Source: Chrysomallon squamiferum (lineage: Eukaryota > Mollusca > Gastropoda > Neomphalida > Peltospiridae). From it: a DNA stretch of 64,000 nt. Below the pieces are notes generated by a model, which did no database searches, was not told where the DNA came from, and saw only the letters and a list, made by a program, of their open reading frames with translations. The translations under genes were made by a program, and so were the position numbers. The DNA lies in NCBI GenBank assembly GCA_012295275.1, contig CM022674.1, positions 17,267,214 through 17,331,213 on the forward strand. Direction: 5' to 3'. Within the stretch, counting starts at the first letter, position 1; each line of letters starts with the position of its first letter. Positions 37,907-54,019 of this stretch are shown here, piece by piece.

Positions 37907-40842
37907 CGCATTTCTTCTCACATACGAGAGTTCCGATAACAACCACAGATCGGAAACTGCTGGTGAGATGTCACTGTTCAACATTTACTAAAATCGGGTC
38001 ATAAGCTGAATTAGGTCAGGTCGTCTTGTCAATAATTACGCTTCTTGAAATTTATTGGTTAACGTATTTTTAAAAATGACCGGCCGAATCTGCAATAAAC
38101 CACGCCCAATATCATTGTTATTTTAAATACGTGCTCTAAATCCTTGGGTAGAAGCAAGTGTAAATACTTCAAATAGGATTAAAGATATTTTCTACTGATT
38201 AACTGTAGTTATGTAATTTAAATGTAATAATGCCACAGAGACAGCAGCACTCAAAAATTAAGCTAAATGTTGTTTTTTGGGGGGTTCTTTTTTTTTTATT
38301 TTATGCGGATGGTTGATAAAGGGAAGCAACCAGTAAAGTGACTATAATGAAAGCTGTTGCTGTTAAATCCCTTTGACATACGGATTGCGCTGCCAGTATA
38401 ATAATTTTATATTTTTCTATTTCATTTTCTTTTTTTGTTAGTTTTGTTTAGTTAACAGATTGGAATTATATTTATTAGTTGTTTTGTTTTTGTTTTTTCT
38501 TTATTTGAGGTGTTGATTATGGTGTTTTGTGTGTGCGTGCGTGTGTGTGTGTGTGCGTGTGTTTTCCTTTGTCATAAAAAAAGATCGAACGAATATTAAG
38601 AAGAAAAAAAAGAAGAAATAGCATTTAAAATGATCAGCATCTCATTAGGCCTATACATTTCTTTTTGTTTTATTTTATTTTATTTTCATTGTATAGTTTA
38701 ATTTTAATGTAGTTATGTGTGAAAATACAAGTTTTCTCATTAAGCAATATCCAAACACATTTGAAACAGTAATAACCCCAAGCACAGCGACAGGGAACGA
38801 TCACCCAACCTTCAGCACGATATACTCTTAATTTTCAGATGTCACTTTTATTTCAATAGATCACGTGACCAAGGACAGCGACACGTGTTTAAAGTGGCCT
38901 GTTCATAGTGTTTTCCGTAATGGACATGTAGATCGATTGGTATTAACTCCAGATGCTCTGCGCAATAAATATTAAAATCCAGTTTAACACGTGCACAAAT
39001 GTTAATGCGACATTACAGCAAAAACAATAGCGCTAAATTCATTTGTTTGTTTGTTTTTTTGTTTATTGTTCTTTGTTTTTGTTTATATTTGTGTTTTTTG
39101 TTCTTTTTCGAGTTTTCTTTTTTGTTTTGTTTTGTTATTTATTTCCCTTATTTATTTATTTATTTATTTATTTATTGTCTTTTTTTTACTTTTTTTTATT
39201 TTTTGTGTTAAGAATGACACTGTATTATTCATCCGGAGACGATATGACAGGAAGATAAGTATTAAAATCCAGTTTAATACCTCCACAGCTGTTGGTGCGA
39301 CATTAGAGCGGCGGAATTCCGGTCAAAAACAAAAGCGCTAAAATTCATTTGTTTGTTTGTTTTTTGTTTATTGTTCTTTATTTTTGTTTTTATTTGTGGT
39401 TTTTGTTCTTTTTCGAGTTTTCTTTTTTGTTTTGTTTTATATATTTTCCCTTTTTTATTTATTTTTTTATTTATTGTCTTTTTTTACTTTTTTATTTTTT
39501 GTGTGTGTAGAATGACACTGTATTATTCATCCGGAGACAATATGACAGGAAGATACTGAATATCAGAAAGGTTTCTAGCTACAAACAACACCAGAAAATA
39601 TAGAAACTACAATGAAACCTTTTTTCGAATGAAAGTTCATCTACATGTTATTAAAAATGTGTAAGCACTGAGTGAAGCCCAACAACATATTAGTTCCAGA
39701 AGCGAGATATCTAAGTGAAGCGAGCATACAACCCATTCTTAAACTGACACCCTGCAGTCTACATTAACTGCGCAAATACAATTTTCTGTCTATTTATAGA
39801 TGCCACAATGGATGTTTTGGCCTTCTGTTCCTTTCAAATATTTAATAATCGACAATGAAGTAAACCAGACACGTTTATTTAAATAAGTTATGTTACAGAA
39901 ACAATGATATTTATTATATTAATGTTGGTATTTCCCTGTCTATAAATAGCAAGAACCGTAATTCTGGACGAACTTATCTGCAACGGTTCAGTGTGTAAGC
40001 CAGTGTATTTGATGTATTGAATTTGTAGAGAGACAGAATGTATTCCCTAGCGAAATCCTCTGCTTAAATATGTTGTGTTTGTGTCTGTTGTTATCTGTTT
40101 ATACCTAGTATGTCTGCATATATAATGTGTATATAATATTGTTATAATGTTTGAATGTATCTGCGTGTCTTTGTATATTCATTTGTATGTGTACGTGTGT
40201 GTGTGCGTGTGTGCTTGTGTCTCTGTGTGTGTTTCACGTCGGTTTTTAAACGACACAAAAGACAGAAAGGTAAAAGGCAATTTTACTAAACAAGAGACAA
40301 CAAAACATTTTTTGAAAATTTTTTGATACTTCACAACAATATATGCAACATAACAATACATGACTTCTCAACCCTCACAGTCTCTTAAATAGTGTTATGA
40401 GCGTAGGTGTGTAGATGTGTATGTATATGTATGTGTATGTGTTTTTGGGGTGTGTTGGTGTGTGTGTGTGTATGTATATATATATATGTTATAGAGAGTA
40501 TGTGAAAGAAGTCATCTGGTCTAATGCCTGAAATGTTTAGGTTTAGCCTAACTCCCAAGACCGTCAGACATTTCGCCTAATGTCTAAGATTTCCAATAAA
40601 TAGGCCAAACTACTGAAATAGACCTCAAGTCATTAGGGAAAATGACTGAATGAAAAATAACGACTTACAACTGGATGAAGAGGTTTATTTCGTAACTCAT
40701 ATAGTAGTGTTCTATTTATTACAGCAGTTCAAACGTTTGTTCTCGAAACATACACGTTTTGTTTGACACCTCTTTTTTCCTCTATAGTTGCATTTCACAA
40801 ACCTTTGTCCTCCTGCGTAACTCCTTTGACACTGCTGCTCTA
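37907..40842. other. Intergenic; no gene seen
   Basis: 5' side of the receptor kinase gene. It contains TG tracts (38528-38562, 40190-40230, 40410-40490) and a tandem ~291-bp duplication (listed separately). Phe/Leu-rich frames at 39.0-39.55 kb come from T-rich DNA. Confidence 0.6.
38966..39556 (+). repeat. Tandem duplication, two ~291-bp units
   Basis: 'Tattaaaatccagttta' at about 38970 and again at 39260. Each is followed by 'gcgacatta', a TTTG/TTTA-rich tract, and 'agaatgacactgtattattc' with 'catccggagacratatgaca'. The two units differ by small indels. Confidence 0.75.
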
Positions 40843-41230
40843 AAAGCATTTTGACACATCATACAACAAAAGCAGTCTCTGGGAACACACATCAAACTGG
40901 TTCCTGGTAGACTGTTCATTGTCATCAGTATCTACAATCACACCCAGCAGGCTCCTGGGGTCACCACGGCCCCTGTCCACAGCTGGAACAGGCACTGCCA
41001 CGTTGTCTCTCTCTCCTTCTTCTCCGGCAGACAACACAACGCGACTGCGTTTGATCATCCGCTCGTCTTGCTGAAACTGTTCATCTTCGGCGAATGTTTG
41101 CGTAGAGCTGACGTCGACACAGGAACTCACAGGAACCGCAGCTGGTCAGACCTGGCGTCTTCATCTGTTTGGCGTTTCTTGCCCAGTTTTTGCGCGTCTG
41201 CGCACTGAAGAATTCAAACGTCGACATGAA
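40843..41230 (-). pseudogene. KRBA2/Ginger-like transposon protein fragment
   Basis: - strand frame containing ERDNVAVPVPAVDRGRGDPR, then LLGVIVD and STRNQFDVCSQRLL. Further upstream, in another frame, lies W-A-R-N-A-K-Q-M-K. I recognise this order (Lys-rich helix, V-x-V-P-x-P-x-V-D-R-G-R-G-D-P-R, N-Q-F-D-x-C-x-Q-x-L) from KRBA2-like proteins derived from Ginger-type transposons; this is from memory, not a search. Only the C-terminal part is present and the frame is shifted between the pieces, so it is a remnant. Confidence 0.5.
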
Positions 41231-41318
41231 GTAGTAAGTACTCGTTGTGGGTTTTCCTGTGGTAAGCAGATATCTTCTTTAGCTGGTCCATAATCAAGAA
41301 GTACTCATCCTTTAGAAT

Positions 41319-41518
41319 NNNNNNNNNNNNNNNNNNNNNNNNNNNNNNNNNNNNNNNNNNNNNNNNNNNNNNNNNNNNNNNNNNNNNNNNNNNNNNNNNN
41401 NNNNNNNNNNNNNNNNNNNNNNNNNNNNNNNNNNNNNNNNNNNNNNNNNNNNNNNNNNNNNNNNNNNNNNNNNNNNNNNNNNNNNNNNNNNNNNNNNNNN
41501 NNNNNNNNNNNNNNNNNN
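41319..41518. other. Assembly gap (200 N)
   Basis: Run of N between the KRBA2-like remnant and the minisatellite of FReD copy C. Confidence 1.
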
Positions 41519-41534
41519 TGACGACAGAAAATAG

Positions 41535-41784
41535 TTGGATTCGAATTACAGTTATAATTCAAAACAGAAGATGGTCAAACTGTCGTAACATTTTCAATTA
41601 AAAAGAGAACATGGTCGAATTTCATGAGTTTTATTTCAGAACTGATTATGAACCAAATTTCATTACAGTTTCAGTTCAAAACCGAACATTGTCGAATTTC
41701 ATTACAGTTTTAGTTCAAAACTGATTATGATCCAAATTTCATTACTCTTTTAGTTCAAAACAGAAGATGGACGAATTTTCATTA
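41535..41784 (-). repeat. 40-bp minisatellite downstream of FReD copy C
   Basis: About six diverged units of the 37-40 bp repeat seen at 19815-20143 and 48820-48974, again adjoining the FReD last exon. Confidence 0.8.
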
Positions 41785-41957
41785 CAGTTTTCTTGAGAGA
41801 TTAGTAATAGTCTCTCTATGGAGACCAGTTGATGCCTACACTAAAGAGGTTATTGGTTCCATTGAGGTACAGACCGTTCAGATTCGCAGAGTGACAGTCG
41901 TTGTACCTTATAACCAACCCCTAGCACATGAGTTACCACTGTCCTTTGTAAATCTCT

Positions 41958-42500
41958 TGCTTTATCTACATGTGTAAATGTGGTACTCCTTTATGAGCTT
42001 GAGACTGTTTCATCAGTTTGGCGTTTTCTGCCCTCCTTTTAGCCCATTCCTGGCTGTCGCATAGGACATGGCTCAATAGGATAGAGCTCAATTCTAACCA
42101 CTGTTGTTTTAAAGATGTGGTTGAGACCAATGATCGACATCTAACAAGTCTCAACAATTTTCTCTCTTCTCTTATTGTTGTCTTACGGGGTCTCCCATGA
42201 CTTGGACGATCTTTAGAAACCTGTTTTAAAGCTCATCGTTTTGTTTAACAGTCTTGAAATGATGGATATACTGCGCGCAAGTTGACATCCTAATAGTTTG
42301 AGGAGAATTACCGGATCTCTCAAACCAATCAGTTGCCACATTGTAGTCTCACAACGTACAACGTGCCAATTCACCACAGTTATAGTTCTGAATATTCGGA
42401 GCAAACTGACAAGTCATCAGAAAGTAATCACTATAAACTTGATTACTGTTTATATGAACAAAAAATATATTGTTTATTCTAAATATTGATATGAACTGTT
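41958..42500 (-). mobile_element. Insertion in FReD copy C with a KRBA2-like fragment
   Basis: Sequence between exon 5 and exon 4 of FReD copy C that is absent from the other copies. On the - strand it includes SQEWAKRRAENAKLMKQ (about 41995-42070), like the Lys-rich helix of the remnant at 40.8-41.2 kb. It appears to truncate exon 5 at its 5' side. The exact boundaries are not visible. Confidence 0.4.
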
Positions 42501-43031
42501 TACAGATAATTTTAATATACAGTTATATTAATCGATTATTTTTATTGTTTTTGTTCTGGTTGTTTAGAATTCTATACATTTATTTAAGAAATGTATTAGA
42601 ATTGTATGTATTTAGTTATCTATTTATTTATCCAATGATTCAGTGATTTATTTTAGTTTTTATTGCTTTATCTATTATAGAAAATTATTCGTATCATTAG
42701 AATGATTATTGTTGTTGTTGTTGTATTTATTTCAAATTACCTGCACTTCCGTCGTATTTTTTTAGTGATAACTGATAAAAAATATCTTCTGCAGTTATAA
42801 AGAAATTTTTGTAGACAGCAAAAGTCGCGTTTCCTTCAAAATTTTCCAAGTCAATTTTCAGATTGTAGTAACCTTATCTGATCGACCGATATATGTTCTC
42901 ATTTACTGGCAAGATAAATCAGACTGATCATCGATAAATCCACTGTTCAATGAATAAACATTATGTTTGTTTGTATGATCTGTTTTCAATCACTCATACG
43001 CAGTTTTGTTTTTAATCACTCATACGTACAT

Positions 43032-43034
<3 letters not shown>

Positions 43035-43063
<29 letters not shown>
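43035..43063. repeat. (CA)n microsatellite
   Basis: Uninterrupted CA tract in FReD pseudogene copy C. Confidence 0.95.
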
Positions 43064-43149
43064 TCTTTTGATATATTATATTTGTGAACTCACCCACTTA
43101 ACCTTCCGCTTTTGTTTTCAGTCTCTGTACTCTTGCCACGTTCTGAGCG

Positions 43150-43256
<107 letters not shown>

Positions 43257-43973
43257 GATAATAATATATCAAATGGAAACGAAAGAAAATTAATAAAAGT
43301 ATTTCTCAAACTTACAAAGCAACCGCTATCATTCTCAGATGATACGCTGTGATTGGGCTGCCATTGTCAGGTGGTACAATTGTATAAACACCGCTTGTTG
43401 TACCTCCATTCATAATTATCTCTACACAGTCAGACGGAACACTTTCTGTAATAATAACAACAACAACAGTGATGATAACGCTAGTTTATGAATTCTTATG
43501 CAAAAAGAAGAAATGCCTAATTCAGGAGTAAATGTATACAAATAAATGCATATATAAACACATAGACTTTTTAACAAACACACATTCATATGAGCAAAGC
43601 AATTCGTATTTTTCTAAAGGTATTTGTATATAAGTAAACAAACAAACCACAACTTACCATAATATTCTGTTTTTGTCGCACTAACAATCGAAAGAGAAGT
43701 CAATGGTTCACTGTACAGAGAACACATGCCGTTGCCGTTGTTGTAGATGAAACCTCTTCGACCGACGTAGTCGGAGCATTCTGTGACGCAGTAGACTTTA
43801 CTGGACACTTTCAATTCTTTTGAAGAGTCTCCTCCAGGTTTCTTATCGTTGTAATGTGGGAACTTTCGAATAGTCTTACGAGTGCCAAGCTCGGAATTGA
43901 AAAAAGAAACAACGATTATCATATATGCTAAAACACAGAATATTATCTCGTGCATCTTTTTCATTATCTCCAT

Positions 43974-46900
43974 AAAATACTGATTTGTTCTACTAGTATT
44001 TCCAAGAGACTGTCGTTAAAAAACTGAACTTTACAAGTTTGTGTTTTCAGTCCAGAGCAGAACTATTTCATTCTGTTAAAACCTTTCTTTAATAATTGTT
44101 ATTAATTTTCGCAGTTCAAATGAAATATATAGAAGCCAAACAGAATAGTAATCAGATTTAGTAAACAAGTTTTTGATGTTGAAGAAGGTTAATTTAATTA
44201 GTAATGTAGTGATTATATTGTTGTTTTTCTGTATAATTCATATTGATTCTTTCTATTCAGTTGAAAGAAATAGAAGCCGACCATAATTGTTTATTCGTTT
44301 AATAGTCATCAGGGAAATGATCATTTGAAATATGATTTGTACATCTTTGAAAATTAATATTTACGCTTGCTGAACTAGCAGAATCTCTCATATTTACCCT
44401 CTGTTTTTGCCTCGTCTTGATTTGTTGTTTCTTTATGTCTTGCTTCAGGGTCTGGTTTTAGCTAAACATTCTGTTTTTATATTTTTTTGCTGCATCTTTG
44501 TGTTTTTGGTTTTCTTTTTATTCGGGGCGGTGGGCTGTTTATTTGGTTGTTTTGTTTATTTGTTTTTGATTTCGTTCTCTATTTATGTTTCAGTTATTTT
44601 GTTGTTTTTATTGTTCTTATTGTTCGTATATTTTATTAATATATATTTTTGAGTCTGTATCGTGTGGGCTGTATAATATAAATAAAATAAAATAAATAAT
44701 TCCTTCTTTTACAGGATTTCAACAATCCGTCTATCTATCAACTAATGTATCATCTATCCACACATCCATCTTCATTTATTGAAACACACCGGTACATGTA
44801 CATACCTTTTGACTAAAGATATTTATAGAGTGTTAAGTTAAAACATTAAACCAAGTGAATTATTTATTTCATACGCTTTGTTTGACATGATCGAATATTC
44901 CAGTTACATTTAAGTAATTTAATTCTAGTATTATTATTTTCACACAGATATTATTAGTTTTATTGTGTGTGTATGTATGTATGTATGTATGACTCTATGT
45001 ATCTGTTTACGTATGTATATGTGTTTGTTGCTACGTTATATATTGGGGCATATATATATATGTATACACACACATACGTACATACATACATACATAGATA
45101 CATACATGCATACATACATATAAATGTAACGTAGGACAAATCAATTTCTAGTATGTTCAATACAACCTTAGCAATATCAATTATGATTATTAAATACTTT
45201 ATGGTCGACTCTTTAACTGAACTGTGATAATAATTACTCATTTACTTGTTTTCATATTTACAGTATTTTTTCTAATATCATTAATATTACTACTATACTA
45301 CTTTTGTTTTTGTTAATTTATTGTTATTACTGTTATTATTCGTGATGTTCTTGCTAGTGTTATAATTGTTATTATGATAACAACAAAGAGAAAATTTGTC
45401 ACCTTTTTTTTTCATTATATTTAAATGATTTAGCAGTGTGTTCAGCCACAGAAGCCTGCAAAGGTATTCAATAATAGCATATTTTGTTGCGAAAAATATT
45501 AGTCTATATCTCAAGATATTTGTCCTGTTTTAAGCTGATGACACTGTGGTACTAGAGCAACACAATATTATTTACAGCATCAACTGCATTGTTTTGAAAT
45601 GTATTGTAGAACATGGAAATTAAAAGTTAAAGCTGCGAATCCAAAACATTATTTTTCTTCCAACGGCAATTTGAAAACAGATTTATATATAATAATATGG
45701 AAATATAAATTGTGGCTCAGGTTAAATGCCTCGGGCATGTTTTAATTAAATGTGGATCCTTCATAAACGCTAACAAAGATTTGTTCAACATAGATTCAAA
45801 CTCAGTGTTTGCTGTATTAGAAAAGTGTATTTATCAATCAAATGTCGGTTAGATTAGTTTTTACAAGATTGTAAACCAGTATTATTATATGAATTAGAGA
45901 GATATCCATTTTCTATGAGTGTTACAATAAGAATGATTACATTTGGGAAAAGACTGTTAACTGTAAACAGTACTAATTGTCTAGCTTACTATGTATATTT
46001 GTATCTTATAACCATACAACACATGCAATATCAAGTCCATCGTAATCTTCTATAAAAGCTATTCTAGATAAATATGTCTATGTAACATGTATTCATGTGT
46101 CTGTTTCTTGGTTAAAATACGCTGTTTTATATGATCAGTTATCTTAAAAATAGAATTCCACAAAAGTTGAGTCATCTAAAGGCATTTAATACAGAATGAT
46201 TAAATTAGAACATCCATTATATGCAAATACTTTATCAAAAAAATTAACCGATTATACATCTACGTTAGCCTATTGAAACGATAAACAAAGTTATATTTAT
46301 AATTACTATTGGAAAGCACGTATATATATGGAAATAAACAAAGTTATATATATCTTAAGTTAAGGGAAAAATAATCAAAATTATATGTTTGTTAACCTAT
46401 AGGAAAAAATATTTACACCTTGAGCATGAAAACCTATATGCAACCTTCATATCTGGGCCGTACGATAAACGAAAGGCTATGTTATATCTCTATGCCACTA
46501 CTATTACTGTGATATAATTATATTGTGAGTCAAATAAAAAAAGGAAACAAGGATGAACATTTAATTTTTATAGAGGTAGAATAATAAACGCGAGAACTTA
46601 GCAAGAGCAAAGTGAAGCTCTTCTGCATCTACATATATATAGGCACATGTACATAGACATATATAGTATATATACATACATATACATGCATACATATATA
46701 CATACATACATACATACATACATGCATAAATACATATATGTATTGTTGTTGTTCTACTTTTTACACTAAATTCTGAGGAAACGTTCTTCATCCATGTCTG
46801 TGTTTGAAATTCATGCTGTCTATATTCTGAATAACTATTTTTATTTTACATTAGATTCATCTTCTCTTCATTATTCAATAATAATAATAATAATTTAAAA

Positions 46901-47040
46901 AACTATTGAAAAGTAAAAAAGGTTTTTTAATTCGCAAAAATCATGATTATTGACTGATTTTTCAGCAGACCTTTCTAAAAGAAACAAATCAAAGACATTT
47001 TACAAATTATTGAAAAAATAATGAGTAAACAGTTTGTAAT
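43974..47040. other. FReD copy C 5' flank and intergenic DNA; no gene seen
   Basis: The first few hundred bases parallel the 5' flanks of the other FReD copies. 45.0-45.12 kb and 46.64-46.75 kb hold CATA/TACA tracts. Around 46.3-46.9 kb resembles 25.6-26.1 kb, but without the signal-peptide exon found there. Open frames here are low-complexity. Confidence 0.5.
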
Positions 47041-48819
47041 TTTCTTCCGTTGTCAGTGTTCAATCATGTCTGTACTGGGCACCCTATTCGAGTAAATTTA
47101 GAAATTAATTTCACTGATAATAATTACAAACATTTAATTGAAAATTAATAATCATCAAACATAATTATTATTAATAAGCATATATGATATACAAATTATA
47201 ATAATAAATTACATTTAATTTAAAATGTAGAATAATTATTACATCATAATTATTACCAATATGAAAATGTAAAACAATAATTATTATCAATATTATAATA
47301 TAAAATGATCTTAATAATAACAAATTACATTTGGTTTAAAATGCACATAAATAGAGTAATTGTTATATCATAATTATTATCAATATGAAAATGTAAAACA
47401 ATAATTATTGTAGCAAATTAGGAATAAGCTTAACACATTCAATGGCAGATAAATCAGTCAGGATTTCAATAGAAACCTGAAACCTTTGTGACCTTTGATG
47501 CAATACAATGGAATTCATCTGGTTTTATCACAGTTAAGTTATTTCCCATTCAGTGACAATTTTGACCTCAGAGATGGAAGGAAAAAGCCTATCTAATAAC
47601 ATATTATTAATAAGAAATATATATATATATATATATATTTTTTTTATTTATTTTTTTTATGAATATGCAAATGAGAAATATTACAAATAAGCATATGTAT
47701 TATTAGTAGTATAACAATATATTATCAATTCTAATGAAAAAATGAAACAATAACAAATATAAATATGCAAATTAAAGTTATTATAATAATGTATTATGTA
47801 TGGAGAAATGTTAAATATTTATTTTATCTTATTTCTTTATGAATATTCAAATGTAAAATATAAGAAATCATGAACGATAAATTGTTAATGAAAAATAGAT
47901 AAATAATTAAACAAACAAACAAAAAGGCAAATAAATAAATAAAACAAGTAAATAAATAAATAAATAAATTAAAAAAAATATATTTAATTTCTAATAAAGA
48001 GATAATAGAAATATTTTCAAATCTAGAGTCAAAACTGGTAGAAATTTCAAATAGTTTTACATTCACAAAATACATTTTTATATCAGCAGCGAGGAATTAT
48101 TTACAAACTGTTTATACAGTATACAACACATACTACATGTTTTTTTTACATAGAGTCACAAAAAACAAGCACGAATGAAGCTGGGATAAATCCTTATAAT
48201 CAATACACAGTTATGTGGCAAAACTTTTAGATATCAGTAATAATTCATATTGTTTAAAATAGTATTTTAAATTTATCTTTATAAAAACGGGAATAAATTT
48301 CTTATCAAATTCAACAACTATTGTTTATCTAAATCTGAATTTCTAGTACTTTCCAAAAACAACAATTATTAAGTCACATTTAACAACTGTTTTCAAAGAC
48401 CATTGCTATATTTACATTCAGGAATTGCTTCTAGAATACAGTTTATAAATTTACGTTCTGCAACTGCTTCAGAAATAGTAGTTTATATATTCAAATTTTA
48501 AAAGTTTCCAAAGGTACGTTGTAAAATTAACATTTAAAAACCATTTGCAAAGACATAACTTACAAATTTAAGTAATAAATAAAACAGTTTCAAATAATCT
48601 AGCAACACAAAATGAAATAAACAATTGAACTTTTTTCTTTTCTTTTTTCTTTTTAAATATATTGTTTTTCTTTATGAGTTTCAATATATAGACTAGAACA
48701 CATCCTTTAAAATGGAATTTTTTTCTCTTCCTTTATTTTTATTTTAAATCTCCAGTGATCAATTCATATTCATTAGGCGAATACTACTGTCTCATTTCCA
48801 ATGAAAAAGCACTTTTAGT
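47041..48819 (-). repeat. AT-rich 3' flank of the intact FReD gene
   Basis: Third copy of the block seen at 18601-19814 and 26290-26990, starting at 'ctgtactgggcaccctattc' (about 47069). Includes a TA tract (about 47617-47638) and an AAAT stretch (about 47930-47970). No coding potential. Confidence 0.6.
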
Positions 48820-48974
48820 TCAAAGGAGAAGATGGTCGAATTTTCATTACACTTTTAGTTCAAAACAGAAGATGGTCGAATTTTCGTCACAGTTTTAGTT
48901 CAAAACAGAAGATGGTCGAATTTTCGTCACAGTTTTAGTTCAAAACAGAAGATGGTCGAATTTCCGTCACAGTT
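48820..48974 (-). repeat. 40-bp minisatellite downstream of the intact FReD gene
   Basis: Four clean units (CAAAACAGAAGATGGTCGAA + TTTTCGTCACAGTTTTAGTT). The phase is continuous with the coding exon: the gene's stop codon and last 12 codons form the first unit. Confidence 0.9.
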
Positions 48975-51498
<2,524 letters not shown>

Positions 51499-52180
51499 TT
51501 TATAAATGGTAGCAATGTTGAAATGCATGTATCTCTTTTCAGAACTAAATCAATCTAATTACGTATAGAGAATTTAATCGTTATTTCAAAGAGCCAAATA
51601 AACTAGTAATTTCTTCTACTAATGTTTCCAAGACACTGACACTACCAAACTGAACTCTTCAAATATATTAAGCGTTTGACACAAGCTTCTGTTTTCAGTC
51701 CTGTGTTAAATAAAACCTTTTCTAATAATTCCTTCAGCTTCTCTCGATTGAGCTGAAACATATATAAACGAAACAGAATGGTAATCACATTCGGTGAACA
51801 AATATTTTATGCTAGAGTGAATATGGATCATTTAATTAATAATGAAGTGATTATTGATATGTTTGTGTAATTCGTACTGATTCTTTCAATTTATCTGAAA
51901 TAAATAGAAGGCGAACAGAATTGTTTATTCGTATAACTCATCAGGGAAATGATCATTTGAAATATGATTTGCACTGTCTTGCTTCAGCGATTGGTTTAGG
52001 GCGAAATGTTTGTTATCTTTCTTTTTGTTGCTGTATCTTTGTGGGGTTTTGTTACTGATGGGAGTGTGTGTTTATATGGTTGTTCTGTGTAGTTGTTATT
52101 GAGTCATGTTGTTGCTTTTGTTGTTCGTACTGTTCTTTTATTGTATTAATATATATTTGTAAGTGTATATCGTGTGGGAT

Positions 52181-52736
52181 CTAGTAGGTTTAGAGGAAGC
52201 TAGTATGTACATCTTGTTAATTTTTTAGTAATAGTAATTGTATAATAGTATAGTAAGTTTAGAGATAGCTAGTATGTACATCTTGTTAATTTTTTAGTAA
52301 TAGTAATTGTAGTAGTATTATAGTATGTTTAGAGGTAGCTAGCATGTATGTCTTGTTAATTTTTTAGTAATAGTAATTGTAGTAATATTATAGTATGTTT
52401 AGAGGTAGCTAGCATGTACATCTTGTTAATTTTTTAGTAGTAGTAATTGTAGTAATAGTATATTAGGTTTAGAGATAGCTAGCATGTATGCCTTGTTAAT
52501 TTGTTGGTAATAGTAATTGTAGTAATATTATAGTATGTTTAGAGGTAGCTAGCATGTACATCTTGTTAATGTTTTAGTAGTAGTAATTGTATAATAGTAT
52601 AACAGGTTTAGAGATAGGGATCTAGTAGGTTTAGAGAAAGCTAGTATGTACATCTAGTTAATGTTTTAGTGGTTGTATTTATAGTAATAGTATAGTAAGT
52701 TTAGAGGTAGCTAGTATGTATATCTTGTTAATTTTG
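52181..52736. repeat. ~70-bp minisatellite, array unit 1
   Basis: About eight units around GTTTAGAGGTAGCTAGCATG + TACATCTTGTTAATTTTTTA. Homologous arrays are at about 56383-56938 and 60588-61140 with almost the same unit order. Confidence 0.85.
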
Positions 52737-52955
52737 ATCTAATTTCACTAAACAAAAGTCAAATCAAATCACCTTTTCATACTGCTGGTTGTGAACATGA
52801 TTCCATTCCATGGGATAAAAGTTATATCCCCCAGAAATGTTCTCGTATTTACTGGGATTTGAACGCGATCTTCACCCCGCACATTTTCCCATATCAACAG
52901 CGTCTGATTCTTATTTATCCAAATTAGTCTGTGATCTGATGACAATAATTACAAA

Positions 52956-52977
52956 ATAAATAAATAAATAAATAAAA

Positions 52978-53012
<35 letters not shown>

Positions 53013-53014
53013 AA

Positions 53015-53073
<59 letters not shown>

Positions 53074-53080
53074 GTAAATA
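52956..53080. repeat. (AAAT)n microsatellite, array unit 1
   Basis: About 30 AAAT units with a few single-base interruptions. Counterparts are at about 57156-57270 and 61362-61488 with different lengths. Confidence 0.95.
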
Positions 53081-53391
53081 AGCATATTCAAGATACACTG
53101 ACATTTAAAAAGATTAATTATGTCTGTTATTTTTTATTTTTTATTTTTTATTATTTTTTTTTTTTTTATTATGGTCTCCGTCTCTCTGTTCTGGTTATAC
53201 TCGTTAATTCTCTCTTTCTTTCACTACTTTCTCTTCTTATCTCTTTCTCTATCTCACAAATTTGTTTCATCCTTATCTTTTAGTATTTAGAATTAGTAAT
53301 TTTTTTTATTTATTTGGCTGGTTAGGTAGTTAGTTAGAAAGATAGATAGATGGGCTGTTGTTGGCTCGTCAATTTGAATGAATTATAAACA

Positions 53392-53527
53392 TCAAAAGAC
53401 TAGGAAAATGGGTACATATCGCATCAAAGGAGATATGATAGATCTCTGGAAAGCCAGAAATTGTGTTGTTTTCTTATCATAGTCACTACGTATAATTCCT
53501 TCAGTGGGAATATCAGCAAAGATGAGC
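53392..53527 (-). CDS. YWTD-like (LDLR class B) exon b, array unit 1
   Basis: Acceptor GATAG, then LIFADIPTEGIIRSDYDKK and QFLAFQRSIISPLMRY. It joins in phase to exon a (split Met codon), giving the LYVDP...LIFADI...I.R.DYD pattern of LDLR class B propeller repeats. It may end at a weak donor (53415) or read on to a stop at 53392 as a terminal exon. Confidence 0.6.
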
Positions 53528-53736
53528 CTATCACAGAAAGAAAACAAATAATAAAAATAAATATGACAAACACACTGAACTAACAATAGTAATTCATTTT
53601 TATATCAGCATTCGCTTTAGTGCTAGACATAGGCTTAATTCAAACACAGATAAAGTGTCATATTAGGATCAGAAATTTCCAGGAATGAAAACTAAGAAAG
53701 AGGAGACTACCGGTGACAAAATGAAGAAGAAGAACA

Positions 53737-54010
53737 CCACCACCAGCACCAACAGTAATAAGAACAACAACAGCAGCAGCAACAACAATCGTTACTACTC
53801 ATAACATAATACCGTTAGTACTACTATAACTACAGCGAATTAACCAAATACTACTGTTTCTACTACAACTACTACTACTAATACAGTTACTAATTCTGAA
53901 ACCACCACAACTATAACTAGAATACTTACTACCACTACTTTTACTACTGCTGTTTCTGCTACTGCTACTGCTATTATTACTACTACTACTACTACGGCTA
54001 CTACTACTGT
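53737..54010. repeat. ACT/AAC trinucleotide-rich stretch, array unit 1
   Basis: Low-complexity CAC, AAC, TAC and ACT triplets. Repeated at about 57920-58197 and 62125-62405. Thr- or Val-rich frames here are artefacts. Confidence 0.8.
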
Positions 54011-54019
54011 TTCAACTAC

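Noticed and set aside
39000-39560. Phe/Leu-rich membrane-like proteins
   Set aside because: T-rich low-complexity DNA inside a tandem duplication, open in several frames.
44407-44652. Hydrophobic 81-residue reading frame
   Set aside because: T/G-rich AT-poor-complexity DNA in a FReD 5' flank; no conservation in the parallel flanks at 52.0 and 56.2 kb.
52780-52930. Possible second tRNA-derived SINE (B-box-like GTTCAAATCCC on the - strand, repeated in each 4.2 kb unit)
   Set aside because: Only one box is convincing and no A box is seen at the right distance, so it is not called.
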